Part shown: one piece after another, positions 26,172-35,963 of the stretch
Layout of the letters: every line of letters starts with the position of its first letter
Position numbering within the stretch: the first letter of the stretch is position 1
Assembly (NCBI RefSeq): GCF_032362555.1
Contig: NC_083512.1
Coordinates: 6,870,001-6,934,000 of the forward strand
Source of the DNA: Amyelois transitella
Lineage: Eukaryota > Arthropoda > Insecta > Lepidoptera > Pyralidae
Direction: 5' to 3'
Length of the DNA stretch: 64,000 bases
Made by a program: the position numbers and the translations under genes
The notes under the pieces: model-generated
Database searches by the model: none
What the model was told of the DNA's origin: nothing
What the model saw: the letters and a program-made list of their open reading frames with translations, nothing else

Positions 26172-26345
26172 CTTATAAGCTGCACCGACGAGTGTCACTG
26201 GCGAAAAGTTCGTCCCGTGTCGCTTGGCCGATATGATCGCATTCAATAACAAAGTTTGAGGCATGCAAAGCTTATATAGGCGACCGCCCCGCCCACCGGC
26301 CGCCCCAGGGCGGCGCCCGCCCGCACTGCCACGCAAACTTGACGC
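26172..26345 (-). promoter_or_regulatory. candidate promoter plus non-coding first exon
   Basis: A GC-rich island stands out sharply from AT-rich flanks (26280-26345, with runs such as CCGCCCCGCCCACCGGCC). On the minus strand it is followed by a TATA box CTATATAAG (26279-26271) and then, about 100 bases on, by a consensus splice donor AAG|GTAAGT with the cut after 26172. No ATG lies between them, so the interval would be a 5' UTR exon of a leftward gene. The downstream exons are not identified and may lie beyond the window; much of 1-26 kb could be its first intron. The open frame crossing this patch (26064-26363) is low-complexity and not a convincing protein. An alternative is a CpG-rich regulatory element without transcription. 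Confidence 0.45.
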
Positions 26346-26363
26346 GTCAACAAGTTTTCTCAA

Positions 26364-27259
26364 AACTTCTGTTGGACGAACTTGACTTTTTTAAGTTTTT
26401 AAATTCGGATCTGTTCGGTTTTGTTTAACGCTTCCTATCACGTGGATTTGATGGTGTTTTCTTATTAATAAGATACATTTCTGTAAGGTGCACTCAACGT
26501 TTTTTAAATAAAAAATATAGAATTATCTTATCTATTATAAAAAGGAACAACAGTGACTGACTGATAAACGCCCACTTGTAAATATAAAGTTACAAAATTC
26601 AAAATTTGAACATAAGCTTAATGTTACTACGAAGTGCTGAGATAAGAAAGAATTTTTCAAAATTTTACTCTACTATTTTACAAAAGGGGTTAAAGTTTGT
26701 ATAAAAAAATGAAATCTTGTCTGATCGACTTTAAATTTCGCATGAATGCTCTTTGGTAAAAATAATCAAATCAAATTCTCAGGTTTTTTTTAATATTTTA
26801 TTTCTAAAAGGGCAAAAAAGAACCAAGTCATCTGAATTATCCTCACAGAACTGAAACCGAAATAGCAAACTTGATATTTGGTCTGGGGCGAGATTTTATC
26901 ACATAATATTCACACAATACAGGGTTTTTAAACATTTGGTGAAAAAAAAGGAATAGTTTGTCCGATCAACATAAAAGGCACAAGTGTTGATAGTTCAAAA
27001 ATATTAAAAATGGGATTCAGGTATTTTCGAAATTTTTCAGTTTTATTTAATTTTTGAACTTTTTTATTATGCAAAATACGGACAAAAACAATAAGAATTT
27101 TCGTCAACAATAGTCAACATTCGATAGCGTTGCAGTTACACAAAACGTGCATAAGTTATGAGTTAGATTAGTTCCTGATTAGTAAAATAATTTATGACTT
27201 TTTTCGTTACGTTTTTCTTCTTCTTCTGGAAGACCTGGAATAAAATATTGTGATCAGAT
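26364..27259. other. non-coding AT-rich DNA
   Basis: No gene supported; upstream side of the candidate leftward promoter. Confidence 0.4.
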
Positions 27260-28563
27260 AAAAGAAAAAGTAACATACATACATACATAAAATCACGCCT
27301 CTTTCCCGGAGGGGTAGGCAGAGACTACCTCTTTCCACTTGCCACGATCTCTGCATACTTCTTTCGCTTCGTCCACATTCATAACTCTCTTCATACAAGC
27401 TCGGCGGTTTCGGGTACTTTTGACCTGACCCTTTACCAGGACGTCCTTAATTTGATCAAGATACGTTCGTCTAGGTCTTCCCACTCCGACCTTTCCCTCC
27501 ACACTCTCCTTGTATATCTGCTTAGTCAACCTGCTTTCATTCATCCTCTCCACATGACCGAACCATCTTAACATACCCTTTTCTATTCCTGTAACTACAT
27601 CTTCTTTCACATCACAACATTCCCTTATCACGCTGTTCCTTATCCTGTCACTCAATTTCACACCCATCATACTCCTTAACGCTCTCATTTCCACTGCATT
27701 TATTCTGCTTTCATGCTTCTTTTGCCATACCCAACTTTCACTCCCATACATTAATGTCGGGACCAACACGCCCCTGTGCACAGCCAGTCGAGCCTTTTTG
27801 GATAGTTTCTGACTGCTCATAAAGGCATGCAAAGCTCCATTCACCATGTTCCCCGCGTTCACTCTCCTTTCAATATCACTATCATACTTGCCATCTGATG
27901 TAAACTTTGATCCTAGATATACAAACTCTTTCACTTGCTCCACTTTTCCTCCTCCAATCAAAATATTACATGCTGTCATTTCTTTCTCCATTTCAAAAAC
28001 CAGTGTTTTAGTTTTACTTACGTTCACTTTCATTCCTTTCTCTTTTAAAGCTTCATGCATACAGTTTACCATCTCCTGTAACTCCTCCGCTGATGACGCC
28101 AGTATAACCTGATCGTCGGCATAGAGCAGACATTTGACGAGTAACTCATTCATCCTTAATCCACTTTTAGACTCTTTCAAATCTGTCAAACAGCTATCCA
28201 TAAATAGGTTGAACAGCCACGGTGACGCAACACATCCTTGCCTAACGCCTTTCTCAATCTTAAACCACTCAGTGTGCGCTCCGTTTATCCTGACACAAGC
28301 ACTCGAATCCTCATATAAGGATTTCAGTGCTCGTATTAAGAGACTGCTCACCCCATGCATAGAAAGTGCTGACCACAATTCATTCCTCTCAACTCTGTCA
28401 TAGGCCTTTTCCAGATCTACGAATGTGCAATAGACTTTTTGACTCTTGGCCAAAAACTTTTCGGCTATGCACCGCAAGGAAAAGACCTGATCAGTACATC
28501 CCATTCCCTTTCGAAATCCCGCTTGAGCATCCCATATTTTGTCATCAGAAAAAGAAAAAGTAA
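27260..28563 (-). mobile_element. RTE-type LINE, 5'-truncated, with 14-bp target duplication
   Basis: The insertion spans about 27274-28549 and is flanked by identical copies of AAAAGAAAAAGTAA (27260-27273 and 28550-28563), the target-site duplication. On the minus strand it starts inside the reverse transcriptase and ends with a short UTR and a (TATG)n tail just after the stop codon. The short tail and protein features fit the RTE clade or a close relative. The intact frame and clean duplication indicate a recent insertion. A second copy at 61.37-61.67 kb encodes an identical stretch of 93 residues. Confidence 0.9.
27293..28549 (-). CDS. reverse transcriptase, C-terminal part (LINE)
   Basis: Open for more than 403 codons down to a TGA at 27293-27295, and open up to the truncation point near 28549 (the first residues read DDKIWDAQAGFRKGMGC). 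Reverse transcriptase motifs are visible in order: QAGFRKG, FVDLEKAYDRV, GVRQGCVASPWLFNLFMD and LLYADDQVILA, the last being the catalytic YADD box. The C-terminal part has [23 protein letters not shown] and [14 protein letters not shown], typical of this element group in moths. The endonuclease domain and any first ORF are missing, so this copy cannot move by itself. It has no host role that I can infer. Confidence 0.9.
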   Translation of the reverse strand, partial: SDDKIWDAQAGFRKGMGCTDQVFSLRCIAEKFLAKSQKVYCTFVDLEKAYDRVERNELWSALSMHGVSSLLIRALKSLYEDSSACVRINGAHTEWFKIEKGVRQGCVASPWLFNLFMDSCLTDLKESKSGLRMNELLVKCLLYADDQVILASSAEELQEMVNCMHEALKEKGMKVNVSKTKTLVFEMEKEMTACNILIGGGKVEQVKEFVYLGSKFTSDGKYDSDIERRVNAGNMVNGALHAFMSSQKLSKKARLAVHRGVLVPTLMYGSESWVWQKKHESRINAVEMRALRSMMGVKLSDRIRNSVIRECCDVKEDVVTGIEKGMLRWFGHVERMNESRLTKQIYKESVEGKVGVGRPRRTYLDQIKDVLVKGQVKSTRNRRACMKRVMNVDEAKEVCRDRGKWKEVVSAYPSGKEA

Positions 28564-28867
28564 ACGTACAGATATACCAACAAATAAAAAAAATGCAGGT
28601 AAAAGAGATGAATGGAGGACGCTACACTTAAGAAAAGGGGAGAGAATTAACTACTTAGGTACCAAATCTGATAAGCGTTTATTGTCAGCAACAGACAAAA
28701 ATCGCGTCTGTGATCGAGCAGGTGAGATGCCCGGTTTGAATATGTGATGCACAAGGCACAGTTACAAATCACACCTCATTCATATACCAATCAACAAATA
28801 ACTATTTTCGAAGTTATGTCCAGTAGTTTGAATACTAACCAATGCTCTAACGGTGACGGAAATCATT
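28564..28867. other. non-coding DNA
   Basis: No gene or repeat recognised. Confidence 0.4.
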
Positions 28868-29040
28868 ATGAGGATTCTTTATGTTCAGGCAACTGGATGT
28901 GTAACCATGAATGATCTAATACGGGTTTACTTTGCCCAACAAAGTTTGCGGAGGTCAAATGGGAGTCGGTTAGTGTAAAAACCGGACTTAACCAATCCAG
29001 GAACCATGGTCGAAGGTATCGCCTTTGGTAGGCAGGATGT
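28868..29040 (-). repeat. dispersed repeat, family B
   Basis: Reverse copy: GGCAACTGGATGTGTAACCATG, then GTTTGCGGAGGTCAAATGGG and CAGGAACCATGGTCGAAGG, matching family B in inverse order. Confidence 0.7.
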
Positions 29041-29474
29041 AATCAGGATTAACGAAAAAACTTTGTTAAGTTTTAACTTAGCATGGTGATATTAATTGTA
29101 GTCAATAGCAGCTTTGCATTTGTCAGTTATGCTACATTGCGCTATAATTTTTTTTTCCACAAAATAATGGGTACGTGGTCGTAGAAGGAATTCAAGGTTG
29201 TTTAACAATTTGATTTGGTTGTAGATTGTAACCTACAAGTTGGTACTTATTTTGCTTTTAATCTGTTTTTCGTCTGGGGTTATGAATACTCTCTCTATTA
29301 TCTCATGCCAATGGAACCAATAGGTAATAGTATATACATAGTGATACGGCTGATTATTTTGCTGACAAGTCCTAACTCATACTTATTCTTTCTTGCGATG
29401 CTACTACCGTGAATATGGATTAAAACTTTTTTGTCCATCCCTATTGGATGATTGGTGTAATAATTTATTACATT
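29041..29474. other. non-coding AT-rich DNA
   Basis: No gene supported; the frame at 29215-29412 is hydrophobic by AT-richness and lacks an ATG context. Confidence 0.4.
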
Positions 29475-29530
29475 AATACACTAATGTCCATATCAATCAA
29501 TATACTGATTGATATGGACATTAGTGTATT
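29475..29530. repeat. perfect 25-bp palindrome with 6-base loop
   Basis: Arms 29475-29499 and 29506-29530 are exact reverse complements around ATATAC; the left arm starts AATACACTAATGTCC. Confidence 0.95.
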
Positions 29531-30034
29531 AAAATAGGCTTTATTACCTTCCATTTTTTTACTATCTGGCATTTTTATATGTAAAAAGTTTAATTGCGTG
29601 TTTTGTGTATTGAATAAACAAAACAGTAAGTTAAAAATAATTTTGTATAAAAATACAATACGATAACACATGTCACGTCATTTCTAGAAATTCCCAAGAG
29701 AGCGGAGAAACGCATCATTGTGCGAACAAATTATCAAAAGCACGCCTATAGCCTTTAGGAGTACTGACGAAAACATACTAGGAAGAAAGGACCTTTCCTC
29801 CAGGAAAAATACTGTTTGGGTAAGATTTGCGTTAAACAACAATGTCCATGAGCGGGCAACAGCTATATGTTCTTTTCTTTTAATAGGTATATTAATTAAA
29901 CCTTTATTTACGAACTTACTTCGAGGCTATCTAAATATGTGTAGTTTGTCCCGTATATGTATATTTATTTGACGAGGAGTAGACACAAAACTTTATAAAG
30001 CACTATAGCACGTCAATTCATTAATTAATTCATA
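29531..30034. other. non-coding AT-rich DNA
   Basis: No gene supported; the frame at 29718-29972 has no motif. Confidence 0.4.
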
Positions 30035-30235
30035 TAGTTACGTCTATATCCTTTGCGAGGAAGACAGAGTCAACAATCTTATAAGAGTTTGATAGAATTG
30101 AGATTCAAACAGTGACAGATTGCTAGGCCATCGCCTAAAATAAGAATCCAATGTTTATAAGCCTATCTCTTAGTCGCCTCTTACAACATCCATGGGAAAT
30201 GAGATGGAGTGATCCTATTCTTTTTTATATTGAAA
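30035..30235 (-). repeat. SINE-like repeat, family A (nearly full length)
   Basis: Contains TAGTTACGTCTATATCC, GACAGAGTCAACAATCTTA, the GATTCAAACAGTGACAGATTG block, TTATAAGCCTATCTCTTAG and ATGGAGTGATCCTATTC. This is the full block order of family A. Confidence 0.85.
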
Positions 30236-30360
30236 CCACACGGCAAATATGCAAATACATATGTGTAAATAATAAATCCAGTTAATTTCAGTTCCAGTAA
30301 AAATTTCTAGATATACATATTTGAAAGTATAACGCCAAAATCATATTATAAGCGATTGTA

Positions 30361-30580
30361 GCAGTATGATATGATTTTCTTATCAAATGGAGTAGCAAGC
30401 TACACTCTGGGGCTTTGCTCCCTCGGCAATTTTGGGAATAAATGTACAAAATCCAGGTTATATTCTATTTGTGTGATAAATTTTTTCATGAAAATCCGTC
30501 AAGGAGATTTTGCATACAAGAGTTACAAACACACATACATCCTTACAAACTTTCGCATTATAATATTAGTAGAAATGAAG
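30361..30580 (+). repeat. transposable-element copy, unnamed
   Basis: Reads TTATCAAATGGAGTAGCAAG through CATGAAAATCCGTCAAGGAG and ends in CATCCTTACAAACTTTCGCA followed by TTATAATATTAGTAG. That end is a very common repeat terminus in moth genomes in my knowledge. The frame at 30371-30604 lies in it and is not a gene. Confidence 0.6.
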
Positions 30581-32060
30581 GAAAGTACGATAATCGGTAA
30601 ATAAAATTTATCCATTGCAAAATAATTTGAGAGGAAATTGTTGTATTATAGCTCGAGCTACATAAAATATATCGCATTGCAATTGAGGAAAAACACACGG
30701 AATAGAATGAAATGGAATTTCCTTTTCAATGAAAACGATAATTCCCAATGGAGATATCGCGTTACCTATCACCAGCCTAATTGAAATAAATATATTACTT
30801 TGACGAAAATACAAAAAGAAAGAAAAACAAGATACAAAAATAAATTTATTTCTACTTTGAACCTAAGGTTTGAACCTGACATTATATTTTTAGAGATGTT
30901 TGGATTTAGATCAATTTGTCATATACAATTTGTATCTAATAATAGTCTTGCATGTATGGAATTTTGCCCAAGATTTTGCTGCTGTGGCGAAGTTCTTCCT
31001 ACTGCTGAGTGGTACATTAGTACCTAGTACTTATTTTGGGGCTGTATTAATTTGTGTATAAGGACCGAAAATATATTTTATTATTTTTTAGAATTGCCTC
31101 TAGCGTCTAGACTTGGATTTTGTTACTGCAGGAAGTTTCAGAAAAAATAATTATAATTCCAACTACGAGTATTTTGATAAAACTTAGTACAAATATAGAT
31201 TAGACCTTGGGAAATCTCATAGAATTCTTTTTTGCTAATTCCTACGGGTACACAAAAAACGGTTATTTTAGTTAAATACGAGCGGGGTTGAGAGCGCAAG
31301 CTAATTAACCTATAGTTATTCTGAATTTTTAGACTATCTTTATGCTAAATTTCATTGCAAAGAGACCTTTTTTAATCGATCAAAGAAAATTTATTTTTTT
31401 ATCTTTAATAATAATAAACACATTTATTTGTCTGCAGTTCTGGGTTTGGTTATATGATTCCTTTATGTTTTGTTGTGTACATGAATTAGTAAATCAATAC
31501 TGCATATAAACTAAAGACCAAAAAATTTGTACAACTTTTTTTTAAATTCTTAGTGGAATAACTTAGTTTTAGGTGCTGTCTGGTTCTGTCTGTCTATCTA
31601 TCTGTCTAAACGCGCATCGCACAAAATTCACTTGACGCATTTACTTGAAATTTTGTGTGAATGTACGTTAAATACCGGGATAACATCTAAAACGCATTAT
31701 AACCCAGTAAATTGTCATGTTCCCAAACGATAATTAAATACAAATCTAGGTATTTTACTTGAAATTAGGTATGAAGGTAGGTAAAACACACCTTAAAAGA
31801 ATCTACTACTACCCTAAAATATATCTTAAATAATATTTAATATGCATTTTATCTCGCTCAATTGTCATTTATCCTAAACAAAAAACAGATCTTTGTCATT
31901 GTCATTGTCGACGACGTTTACCGCAAAGTGGCGGATTTACTGGCAGTATAACGTATAACATCACGCGGCCAACAGATTGTTGCCGACATGGATTGGACCA
32001 TATACCCCCGGCTTTCAAACACCTTTCGATACGAAACAGATAAATATGGAGATGTGTAAT
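30581..32060. other. non-coding AT-rich DNA with repeat scraps
   Basis: No gene supported up to the promoter at 32.07 kb. Around 31590-31800 the text (CACTTGACGCATTTACTTG and similar, repeated in weaker form) looks like an old transposon. Confidence 0.4.
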
Positions 32061-32073
32061 AAAGTGTCGAATC

Positions 32074-32168
32074 TATAAAATGTAAACAAGGGTAGCGATC
32101 AAGCCACGTTTGATATAAGGGGAAACGGCCGCGACGAAGTGACGCGCTATCAAACAAGCAGGTCAGAA
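32074..32168 (+). promoter_or_regulatory. candidate promoter and 5' UTR
   Basis: TATA box TATAAAA at 32074-32080, an initiator-like TCA at 32099-32101 (27 bp downstream, correct spacing), then a short GC-richer leader to the ATG at 32169. This stretch is distinctly less AT-rich than its flanks. Confidence 0.5.
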
Positions 32169-32241
32169 ATGTTACCAGCGGGGAGTCTTCTCGTGAGCGT
32201 AGTTGTCGTCCCGTTCCTGTGCATCATTCGCGGATTGCATG
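32169..32241 (+). CDS. first coding exon with signal peptide
   Basis: An ATG in good context (GTCAGAAATG) starts MLPAGSLLVSVVVVPFLCI followed by IRGLHG. This is a short N-terminus, a long hydrophobic core and small residues at the end: a typical secretory signal peptide. The likely exon ends at a donor CATG|GTACAC, giving 24 codons plus one base. After it the frame runs into AT-rich intron-like sequence. The mature protein, secreted or membrane-bound, is encoded by later exons that I cannot identify; they may lie inside or beyond the PHD array. Upstream TATA and initiator elements support this being the true start. The donor is not a strong consensus, so the boundary may shift by a few bases. 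Confidence 0.5.
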
Positions 32242-32371
32242 GTACACTAAGTTATTACTTAATTATTTATTTTTTATCTATACACAATTGTTCTGTGTCT
32301 ACAAATTGTGACAATACCCACATATTTTTTTCTTTTTTTTCTTTTTTTTTTTTTAGTTACATCAAATGGTG

Positions 32372-33200
32372 AAAATCGGCGTTTTTGTACTATTTCAGTG
32401 ACAAAAGATCGCTGAGTTATGACCATTTCGACTTGCTGCAGCACACCTGTGTTAATTTTAAGGATTTGTCATTGTTATATATACATACATACATACATAT
32501 GGTCACGTCCATATCCCATGCGGGGTAGACAGAGCCAACAGTCTTGAAGACTAAATATCCACGTTCAGCTATTTGGCTTAATGATAAAATTGAGATTCAA
32601 ATAGTGACAGGTTGCTAGCCCATCGCCTAAATGAAGAATCCCAAGTTTATAAGCCTATAGCACTGTCTAATACACATTTTATCTATCTATCTATCAGGTA
32701 TAACATATGTTCAAACAGACTTAGTTCAGAGGCAGTGTAGCGTATTTTTGGCTTCGCTATTCATGAGAGATATCCACCAGTACCTATTTTTAATACTACA
32801 AAAAAGTATTTTTTTTATGTAAGATTTTCTTTTGTTAACCTTAAAATTATTGATGAATGTATGAATGTACATCGACTGAACCGATGCTGATGATATTTGT
32901 TACAGTCACAGACAAGTAAATGGTCATAACTGAAAATCAGCGTTTTTGTACTATTTCAGTGCCAAAAGATCGCTGAGTTATAACCATTTCGACTTGCTAC
33001 ACACTTGTGTTAGTTTTAAGGATTTATTATTGTTATATATATTTGTGTTTATAGCACTGTCTAATAAACATTTTATCTCTCTATCTATCAGACTTAGTTC
33101 AGAGGCAGTGTAGCGTATTTTTGGCATCTCTCATCATCTCAGAGATATCCACCAGTATAAACCCTAGATGTAAAAAGTGACGTCATACAATATCATTGAG
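32372..33200. repeat. dispersed repeat, partial double copy, also at 45.4 kb
   Basis: The block with ATCAGCGTTTTTGTACTATTT, CAAAAGATCGCTGAGTTATGA and CATTTCGACTTGCTAC occurs twice here (about 32372-32480 and 32930-33015). The longer copy, continuing through AGCACTGTCTAATAAACATT to ATATCCACCAGTATAAACCC, is repeated closely at 45430-45795 in the array spacer between copies D and E. A family A SINE (32485-32662) sits between the two local copies. Its origin is unknown. Confidence 0.7.
32485..32662 (-). repeat. SINE-like repeat, family A
   Basis: Starts with (ACAT)n and ATGGTCACGTCCATATCCC, then GCGGGGTAGACAGAGCCAAC, CTTAATGATAAAATTGAG, TAGTGACAGGTTGCTAGCCC and TTATAAGCCTATAG. The tail is clear on the left, so the element is on the minus strand. 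Confidence 0.9.
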
Positions 33201-33719
33201 TTGGATCCCATAATACAATATTTGACTTTGAATGCGAAAGACTTAGGTTTAGGTTTAAAGATGATAAATAGATAGATTTTTTGATTTGCTTTACACAATT
33301 TCATATGGAATACAAATTAATTAGGGTGTGAGTTGCAGCAATACAAAAAGGTATAATATATGCGTATATATATATAGCAATAATTTATTGCTATAGAGCA
33401 ATACCGCACGTAATAAAAAAAAATATTTGATAATTTAATAAACCAGTGACAAGCCCCGGCATCGCACGTGTAACGTTTAAGAACTTGATTTTCATAAGAA
33501 ATATACAAAATGAACAAATAACTCAAAATGATAACTTGTAAATATAAAGACTTTTTTTAAATGTATACTACTAAAACTTCTCAGTTATATAGTTGTACTT
33601 CCTCAAAAATTACTATTAGAAGTATTTTTTTTAACTTTTGTTTAGATAAGTTATGTAAATTTTAATATTTGAGATTTTTCATAAAGTTCTTTTGTTGGTG
33701 TACCTATGGTAGTATAACT
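33201..33719. other. left flank of the PHD array
   Basis: AT-rich, no gene. Homology to the upstream parts of the other array units becomes visible from about 33.72 kb (GTTTGACTTGCCATAATACATAAGC). Confidence 0.4.
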
Positions 33720-33966
33720 ATGGAACTGTTTGACTTGCCATAATACATAAGCTAACTAAATAAATCAATTATTATGTATAAGTATGTATAAAAAATCACT
33801 TCATTGTTCTCCAATTGTCGTCTAATGATGCATAAGTACCGGTTAAAATTTGTTGACAGTGCGTAAGTATTTCTATATATTGCAATACATTTACAAATAA
33901 CATATTATAATTTACCATAAAAAGGTGTCATTACGTAATTTGATATTTAACTTATAGCAATCATAG

Positions 33967-34003
33967 TATTTATACTGCAGAATCTAGCTATCCCAATTCA
34001 TTT
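33967..34003 (+). promoter_or_regulatory. core promoter of copy A
   Basis: TATTTATA (33967-33974) and initiator TCATTT (33998-34003), in the same arrangement as in copies C, D and E, 57-93 bases before the ATG. Confidence 0.5.
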
Positions 34004-34059
34004 TACTGCGAAGCTTTTCAACACTGTTAACTTTTATAATTATAATTGATACTGGCACG

Positions 34060-34690
34060 ATGAGAACTGCGGCAAGGACTGTACCTCAAAAAATGGCGAG
34101 ACACGTGTGTGGCCGTTGCGCTGTGTCGTACAAGGAGTACAAGCAGCTGGTGGAGCACCTGTACTGGCGGCACGGGACGGAGAGTGCCGCGTGCAAGCAG
34201 TGCCGCCAGCGGAAATGGGACTTCGCTCCCCACCGCTGTTATGTGCTCCCTTACGACGATGCGAACTTTGAGTCTGCGACGCTTCAGGACTGTCGCAGTT
34301 ATGAATTCTGCTACTGTGGAGTAGAAATAGAGGACTCCGCCATGATCGGATGCGACGGGGCACAGTGCGGGCTGAAGTGGTACCACTTCCAGTGCGTGGG
34401 CATTGTGGACCCCCCGGATGGCTAGTGGTTCTGTCCACAGTGCAGTTCGCAGGTAGTTTATTTAACATTTCAGAAATTCTTTAATAAACGGATTTAGCCG
34501 ATTTTTTTATTAACTAGGCATATTCTTGTATTATTATATATAGCAATTTCCTTTTCCAAATAATAACCTTAAATTTATTTGACAGAAAAGTGAAGCTCGA
34601 CAACAACAACGAACAAGACAACTTGACAATCATCCTTCGAAGAGGCGGAAACGAGATATGACTCCCGTCTGCCCTCCGCAACCTTTACAG
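34060..34690 (+). pseudogene. PHD/zinc-finger array gene, copy A (broken)
   Basis: Leftmost copy of the five-copy family described under copy C. The ATG at 34060 starts the usual reading frame with the C2H2-like finger, the second Cys/His cluster and most of the PHD finger. It then meets TAG at 34423-34425 where other copies have GAG (Glu in PDGEWFCPQC), removing the last two zinc ligands. The donor that would follow reads CAG|GTAGTT rather than CAG|GTGAGT. Exon 2 (from 34586) keeps the basic KRRKRD tail but loses the normal ending through a deletion joining it directly to repeat sequence. Its 5' flank and linker residues (ANFES, GVEIED) resemble copy E rather than B-D. Three independent lesions make a working protein unlikely. 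A truncated 121-residue product with only part of the PHD finger remains possible. Confidence 0.85.
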
Positions 34691-34944
34691 GAGAAACTAA
34701 CCCGTAACATATTACTCATCCAATTGCCTAAATGTATCAATTATCGTAAAACTTTTTTATTATATGAGATTATTGTTATTTGTATTGATTTATGTCAAAA
34801 TTGATAACATCCTAGTTAGTTAGTTAGAAATTAAGTTAGTTCTTAAGCATGGTATTTATACTCCAGAATCTAGCTATCCCAATTAATTTTACTGCGAATC
34901 TTTGCAACTACTTTTTACTTTGAATTATAATTTAAATTGACACA

Positions 34945-35963
34945 ATGAGAACTGCTTCAAGGACTGTGAATGAATGAATGAAATAGTATTTATTTAAGTA
35001 ACCAGGACTCATAATATGTCAGTAAACTTAAAGCTATGTTAGTACTAATAGTAATTAATTAAATTCATAAAATTACATTAATAAAATTCATAAAATTATA
35101 TTAATAAAGTTCATAAATGTAAATGTCATTAATATAATTTTATTGTTCAGCCCATTTCTGCACCATCCTCCCGGCAATAGTGCAGCAATGGTTGACAAAT
35201 GAGCCATCCAGCCTGCTCGCCACCATGCGCAGGATGCTGTTGTTGCTCTCCCGCACCCTGCGCACCAAGGACGCACATCTCTTCCTCATAATTGCGTAAA
35301 AGCAGTCTAGACGTGCATCTGCGAACATCCCTGATGCGCTACAGAAGCGCGGCTTTACTGTACCTGTAAAAATCGCGAGACACGTGTGCGGCCGTTGTGC
35401 TATGTGGTACAAGGAGTACAAGCAGCTGGTGGAGCACCTGTACTGGCGGCACGGGACGGAGAGTGCCGCGTGCAAGCAGTGCCGCCAGCGGAAATGGGAC
35501 TTCGCTCCCCACCGCTGTTATGTGCTCCCTTACGACGATACGAACCTTGAGTCTGAGATACCTCAAGACTGTCCCAGATACGAATATTGCTATTGTGGTG
35601 TGGACATAGAGGACTCCGCCATGATCGGATGCGACGGGGCACAGTGCGCGCTGAAGTGGTACCACTTCCAGTGCGTGGGCATTGTGTACCCCCCGGATGG
35701 CGAGTGGTTCTGTCCACAGTGCAGTTCGCAGGTGAGTTTATTTAACATTTCAGAAATGCTTTACTAAACGAATTAAGCCTAATTTTTTATTAACCTGGCG
35801 TATTCTTGTATTATTATTATATATAGCATTTCCTTTTCCAAATAATAACCTTAAATTTATTTTACAGAAAAGTGAAGCTCGACAACAACAACGAACAAGA
35901 CAACTCGACAATCATCCTTCGAAGAGGCGGAAACGAGATGTGACGTCTTTTAAGGCGTTATAA
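34945..35963 (+). pseudogene. PHD/zinc-finger array gene, copy B (split by a LINE)
   Basis: The ATG at 34945 gives only MRTASRT before a retrotransposon (34968-35356) breaks the frame. The rest of exon 1 continues at 35362-35731, with all C2H2, Cys/His and PHD ligands kept, then CAG|GTGAGT, an intron, and exon 2 at 35868-35963 ending TAA. Upstream of the rejoined part the frame is closed by a TAA inside the insertion with no ATG, so no full protein can be made. The first ATG inside the remaining frame would lose the first finger. The initiator is also changed (TAATTT instead of TCATTT). It has changes of its own, such as YCYC for FCYC and GIVYPP for GIVDPP. Residual transcription cannot be excluded. 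Confidence 0.85.
34968..35361 (-). mobile_element. 5'-truncated non-LTR retrotransposon inside copy B
   Basis: Inserted between duplicated ACTGT (34963-34967 and 35357-35361). On the minus strand it encodes a LINE C-terminus with CASLVRRVRESNNSILRMVA and SRLDGSFVNHC, ending at a stop near 35150. An AT-rich UTR follows, with repeated TTCATAAA-type units and a (CATT)n tail at the left end. That C-terminal signature is one I associate with moth LINE polyproteins; the clade is not certain. It is unrelated in sequence to the RTE copies at 27.3 and 61.4 kb. Confidence 0.8.

Noticed and set aside
26064..26363. 99-codon minus-strand frame over the GC island
   Set aside because: Arg/Gly-rich low-complexity part plus unrelated AT-rich part, no protein signature. 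The promoter-exon reading explains the region better.
27846..28747. Plus-strand open frames over the LINE
   Set aside because: They lie antisense to a reverse transcriptase frame with clear motifs.
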